Position numbers and translations under genes: made by a program
Shown: positions 5,427 through 8,184 of the stretch, one piece after another
How positions within the stretch are numbered: the first letter of the stretch is position 1
Layout of the letters: each line of letters opens with the position of its first letter
Source of the DNA: Bacteroidales bacterium UBA1711
Lineage (GTDB): Bacteria; Bacteroidota; Bacteroidia; Bacteroidales; P3
Assembly (NCBI GenBank): GCA_002317325.1
Contig: DCJB01000097.1
Location: 2,301-10,484, forward strand
Reading direction: 5' to 3'
DNA length: 8,184 nucleotides
Notes under the pieces: model-generated
Databases searched by the model: none
The model's input: only the letters and a program-made list of their open reading frames with translations
Told to the model about the DNA's origin: nothing

Positions 5427-7061
5427 ATGAACAACACAATTTTCACGTTTCCGAAACCCGAGAACGAACCCGTGCTCGGCTACAAGCCCGGCAGCGCCGA
5501 ACGCAAAGAAATCCGCAAAGCCTTAGAGGAACTCTACGCAAAGACCACCACCATCTATCCCGTCATCGGAGGCAAGAAGGTGGAAACCGCCGACATGGGC
5601 GAAATCGTAATGCCTACTGACAACAAGCACGTGCTGGCACGCTACTACAAAGTGGGCGAGAAAGAGGTGAAGGCCGCCATCGAGGCATCATTGCAGGCAC
5701 ACAAAGAGTGGGCCGAAACCCCGTGGATTGACCGCGCCAGCATCATGCTGAAGATTGCCACCCTCATCAGCGGCAAATACCGCTGGCTCATCAACGCCGC
5801 CACCATGCTCGGACAGGGCAAGACCACCATGCAGGCCGAGATTGACTCCGCTTGCGAACTGGTGGACTTCCTGCGATACAACGCCTACTACGCTTCTCAG
5901 ATTTACAGCGACCAGCCCTGCAGCGACAAGGGAACGCTGAACTACGTCACCTACCGCCCCATGGAGGGTTTCGTGTTCGCCATCACCCCGTTCAACTTCA
6001 CCTCCATCGCCAGCAACCTGTGCCTCAGCCCCGTGCTGATGGGCAACGTGTGCATCTGGAAGCCCAGCACCACGGCCATGCTCTCCAACTACCTGCTGAT
6101 GGACATCTACAAGGAGGCAGGTCTGCCCGACGGCGTGGTGAACTTCCTCCCCGGCAGCGGCGCACTGATTGGCAACGTGGCCTTTGCCGACCCCAACCTG
6201 GCCGGCGTGCACTTCACCGGATCCACCGGCACCTTCAAGGGCTTCTGGAAATCCATCGGTCAGAATATCGACATCTACAAGACCTATCCCAAGATTGTGG
6301 GCGAGACGGGCGGCAAGGACTTCATCTTCGTCCACAAGTCGGCCGACGCCGACCAGGTGGCTGCCGCCATCGTGCGCGGAGCCTTCGAGTTCCAGGGGCA
6401 GAAATGCTCGGCCGCCAGCCGCGCCTACGTGCCCGCCAGCCTGTGGCCTGCCGTGAAAGAGAAGGTGGCCGCCATGGTGGCTGAAATCAAGGTGGGCGAC
6501 GTGCGGGACTTCAGCGCCTTCGTCAACGCCGTCATCGACGAAGCCTCCTTCGACAACTGCATGAGATACATCGAACACGCCAAAAACAGCCCCGACGCTG
6601 AGATAGTGGTCGGCGGCACAGGCGACAAGAGCAAAGGCTGGTTTGTTCAGCCCACCGTGATACTCGCCAAGAAACCCGACTACAAGTCAATGTGCGAGGA
6701 GATATTCGGACCCATCATCACGGTGTATGTCTATGAGGACGAGAAGTATGAAGAGACCCTGCACCTGTGCGACCAAACCTCGCCCTACGCCCTCACCGGC
6801 GCCATCTTCTCCGCCGACCGCAAGGCGCTGCGCACTGGCGCCGACATTCTGAAGTACGCCGCCGGCAACATCTACTACAACGACAAGCCCACCGGAGCGG
6901 TGGTGGGACAGCAGCCCTTCGGCGGCGCACGCGCCAGCGGCACCAACGACAAGGCCGGCTCCTACCTCAACCTCATCCGCTGGACCAGCCCCCAGGCCAT
7001 CAAAGAGACCTTCGACCCCGCCCGCGACTACAAATACCCCTTTATCAGCGACGCTGAATAA
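5427..7061 (+). CDS. pruA: L-glutamate gamma-semialdehyde dehydrogenase (1-pyrroline-5-carboxylate dehydrogenase)
   Basis: 544 residues, the length of the stand-alone P5C dehydrogenases of Bacteroidota and eukaryotic mitochondria. It oxidises glutamate semialdehyde to glutamate with NAD+, the last step of proline (and ornithine) breakdown. All aldehyde dehydrogenase landmarks are present: TPFN with Asn190, WKPS with Lys212, FTGST (263-267) in the coenzyme site, GETGGKD (292-298) with general base Glu293, and GQKCSAASR with nucleophile Cys327. EEIFGP (424-429) and PFGGARASGTNDKAG (497-511) close the domain; the latter resembles the aldehyde-anchor loop of P5C dehydrogenases. There is no proline dehydrogenase domain, so PutA-type fusion is excluded, and no prodh gene is adjacent. 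The start is ATG 5427 (MNNTIFTFPKPENEPV), which fits the family N-terminus. It is monocistronic, ended by a strong terminator. Confidence 0.95.
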   Translation: MNNTIFTFPKPENEPVLGYKPGSAERKEIRKALEELYAKTTTIYPVIGGKKVETADMGEIVMPTDNKHVLARYYKVGEKEVKAAIEASLQAHKEWAETPWIDRASIMLKIATLISGKYRWLINAATMLGQGKTTMQAEIDSACELVDFLRYNAYYASQIYSDQPCSDKGTLNYVTYRPMEGFVFAITPFNFTSIASNLCLSPVLMGNVCIWKPSTTAMLSNYLLMDIYKEAGLPDGVVNFLPGSGALIGNVAFADPNLAGVHFTGSTGTFKGFWKSIGQNIDIYKTYPKIVGETGGKDFIFVHKSADADQVAAAIVRGAFEFQGQKCSAASRAYVPASLWPAVKEKVAAMVAEIKVGDVRDFSAFVNAVIDEASFDNCMRYIEHAKNSPDAEIVVGGTGDKSKGWFVQPTVILAKKPDYKSMCEEIFGPIITVYVYEDEKYEETLHLCDQTSPYALTGAIFSADRKALRTGADILKYAAGNIYYNDKPTGAVVGQQPFGGARASGTNDKAGSYLNLIRWTSPQAIKETFDPARDYKYPFISDAE

Positions 7062-7077
7062 CAACAGCCCAATCCCT

Positions 7078-7109
7078 GGGCGCCGGGTCTATGCCCGGCG
7101 CCCTTTTCT
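7078..7109 (+). terminator. Strong intrinsic terminator after pruA
   Basis: GGGCGCCGGG (7078-7087) pairs perfectly over 10 bp with CCCGGCGCCC (7094-7103) around a TCTATG loop, followed by TTTTCTT. It begins 16 bp after the pruA stop. An in-frame ATG (7091) of the next ORF lies inside the loop and so is not a plausible start for that gene. Confidence 0.9.
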
Positions 7110-7129
7110 TGTATCATCAACCCGTGAAA

Positions 7130-7858
7130 ATGAAGAAGACAACACTCGTCCTTACTCTCCTCCTAACGGCCGCCGCCGCACAGGCACTAACCCCCGCCGC
7201 CGATTCCTCCGCAGCCAAAGAAACCCGGTGGAGCCTCGGCATCAACGGCGGCTGGGCCCAAAACCGACACTCCATCGATATGTCCTACATGAAGGACATC
7301 GAATACGACAAAACGGCCAACGGCTTCTCCGCCGGCCTGCAGGCCTGCTTCTACCCCGTGAAATGGTTCGCACTACGGGCCGATCTGGACTTGGTGCAGA
7401 AGAACTACAACATGAACCACGTCTTCATCTATTACGGCAACCGCACCGTGACCTCCACATACACCACCAACGACTACCTCTCGCTGCCCATCGTGGTGCA
7501 GTTCTCAGCCGGCAAGATGGTGAGGGTCCGCGCCTTCGGCGGCGGATATGTGGGTCTGTGGCTGCGCAGCCACCGCAAAGGCACCTCCTACTCCTGCACC
7601 TACACCATCTACGGCGATGAGGCCTCCAACGCCTTCGACTCCGACATGGAGTTCAGCACCGTGAGGGACAACCGCTTCGACGCGGGCCTTACCTGGGGTG
7701 CCGGCCTCAGCGGCATCATCGCCAAACGGATAGAGGTGGGCGTGGAACTCCGCTGGTACTACGGCCTCACCGACATCCAAAAGAACTATATGACCAACCT
7801 CAACCCAAGATACAACACCACCATGGTTGTGCAGGGCGGCATCTCCTACTGGCTCTAA
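7130..7858 (+). CDS. Outer-membrane beta-barrel protein (PorT-like family)
   Basis: 242 residues from the ATG at 7130 (MKKTTLVLTLLLTAAAAQA). The earlier in-frame ATG at 7091 lies in the pruA terminator loop and would bury the signal peptide, so it is rejected. The signal peptide has a likely signal peptidase I site after AQA (residues 16-18). The mature chain is a series of short alternating strands such as WSLGINGGWA, LQACFYPVKWFALRADLDLV, RVRAFGGGYVGLWL and RIEVGVELRWYYG, and ends ISYWL, a typical barrel-closing C-terminus. This matches the 8-to-10-strand OMP_b-brl proteins common in Bacteroidota. Cargo or function is unknown. Only 22 bp separate it from the terminator T tract, so its promoter is unclear. 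It is probably cotranscribed with the following lipoprotein gene. Confidence 0.85.
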   Translation: MKKTTLVLTLLLTAAAAQALTPAADSSAAKETRWSLGINGGWAQNRHSIDMSYMKDIEYDKTANGFSAGLQACFYPVKWFALRADLDLVQKNYNMNHVFIYYGNRTVTSTYTTNDYLSLPIVVQFSAGKMVRVRAFGGGYVGLWLRSHRKGTSYSCTYTIYGDEASNAFDSDMEFSTVRDNRFDAGLTWGAGLSGIIAKRIEVGVELRWYYGLTDIQKNYMTNLNPRYNTTMVVQGGISYWL

Positions 7859-7891
7859 CACCTCAGTTCAACCCCCAAACACCACCCGCAA

Positions 7892-8184
7892 ATGAAAAGA
7901 ATCGCACTCGCGCTCGCCACGCTCACAATCCTCGCCGGTCTCTCCTCCTGCCGCAAAGACAAACTGGAACTCGTCAACCCCAACGCCATCTACTGCAAGA
8001 CCTTCTCCCAGCAGTTTGAAATGCTGTGGCACGGCATGGACCAGTCCTACCTCTTTTGGGAATACGACACCGTTGACTGGGATGCCCGCTACGAAAAATA
8101 CAAGCCCATTTTTCAAGAATTTGACAGCCGACGCACCGCTGTGAGCCAAACCGAATACCAACAGGCCATAGCCGGACTCTTCGC
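7892..8184 (+). CDS. S41-family peptidase-like lipoprotein, N-terminal part
   Basis: 97 complete codons are visible before the right edge. The signal peptide MKRIALALATLTILAGLSSC ends in the lipobox LSSC, giving a lipidated Cys20. FSQQFEMLWHGMDQSYLFWE (38-57) followed by YDTVDWDARYEKYKPIF is the N-terminal helical cap typical of tricorn/C-terminal-processing (S41) peptidase lipoproteins of Bacteroidota. The PDZ and Ser-Lys catalytic parts would lie outside the window, so activity cannot be judged. It starts 33 bp after the barrel gene, with no Shine-Dalgarno (CCCGCAAATG) and no promoter between them. This suggests an operon of outer-membrane protein and envelope lipoprotein. Confidence 0.7.
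   Translation, partial: MKRIALALATLTILAGLSSCRKDKLELVNPNAIYCKTFSQQFEMLWHGMDQSYLFWEYDTVDWDARYEKYKPIFQEFDSRRTAVSQTEYQQAIAGLF

Noticed and set aside
5688..6578. Long minus-strand open frame (296 codons) opposite pruA
   Set aside because: Antisense shadow with low-complexity His/Gly/Val composition. pruA motifs on the plus strand are complete.
7091..7129. Upstream start for the barrel protein
   Set aside because: The ATG is in the loop of the pruA terminator hairpin, and MKMKK with a normal signal peptide begins at 7130.

Overview
The window looks like chromosomal DNA from a GC-rich member of the Bacteroidales (Bacteroidota). The signs are promoter -7 boxes of the TAnnTTTG type, weak or absent Shine-Dalgarno sequences before most genes, lipoproteins with relaxed lipoboxes, a Bacteroidota-style 544-residue pyrroline-5-carboxylate dehydrogenase, and a PorT-like outer-membrane barrel next to an S41-type lipoprotein. 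I cannot name the genus. There are no RNA genes, insertion sequences, CRISPR arrays or integrases.

Layout from left to right. A minus-strand monofunctional peptidoglycan transglycosylase gene (mtgA, C-terminus beyond the left edge) is divergent from gapA, the glycolytic NAD-dependent GAPDH. Their two promoters share about 120 bp. After a clear terminator comes a plus-strand pair: a FabG-type ketoacyl-ACP reductase and, overlapping it by 8 nt, a lipoprotein of the BtuF/FecB substrate-binding family. A bidirectional terminator separates this pair from a convergent minus-strand gene for a small lipoprotein of unknown function with its own promoter.

The accessory part is roughly 4030-5178. It holds a non-coding or poorly coding stretch, a doubtful 88-codon ORF, and a gene for a probable type II restriction endonuclease of the CCGG family (BsaWI-like), visibly more A-rich than its neighbours. 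No methyltransferase is present in the window. This is the least ordinary item.

After a 248-bp leader comes pruA (last step of proline catabolism, giving glutamate), ended by a textbook terminator. Only 22 bp beyond its T tract begins an outer-membrane beta-barrel gene, followed 33 bp later by the start of an S41-type peptidase lipoprotein that runs off the right edge.

Most of the window is housekeeping: cell wall, glycolysis, fatty-acid synthesis and amino-acid catabolism. No multi-gene novel system is evident. The restriction-endonuclease island is the candidate worth following into flanking sequence.
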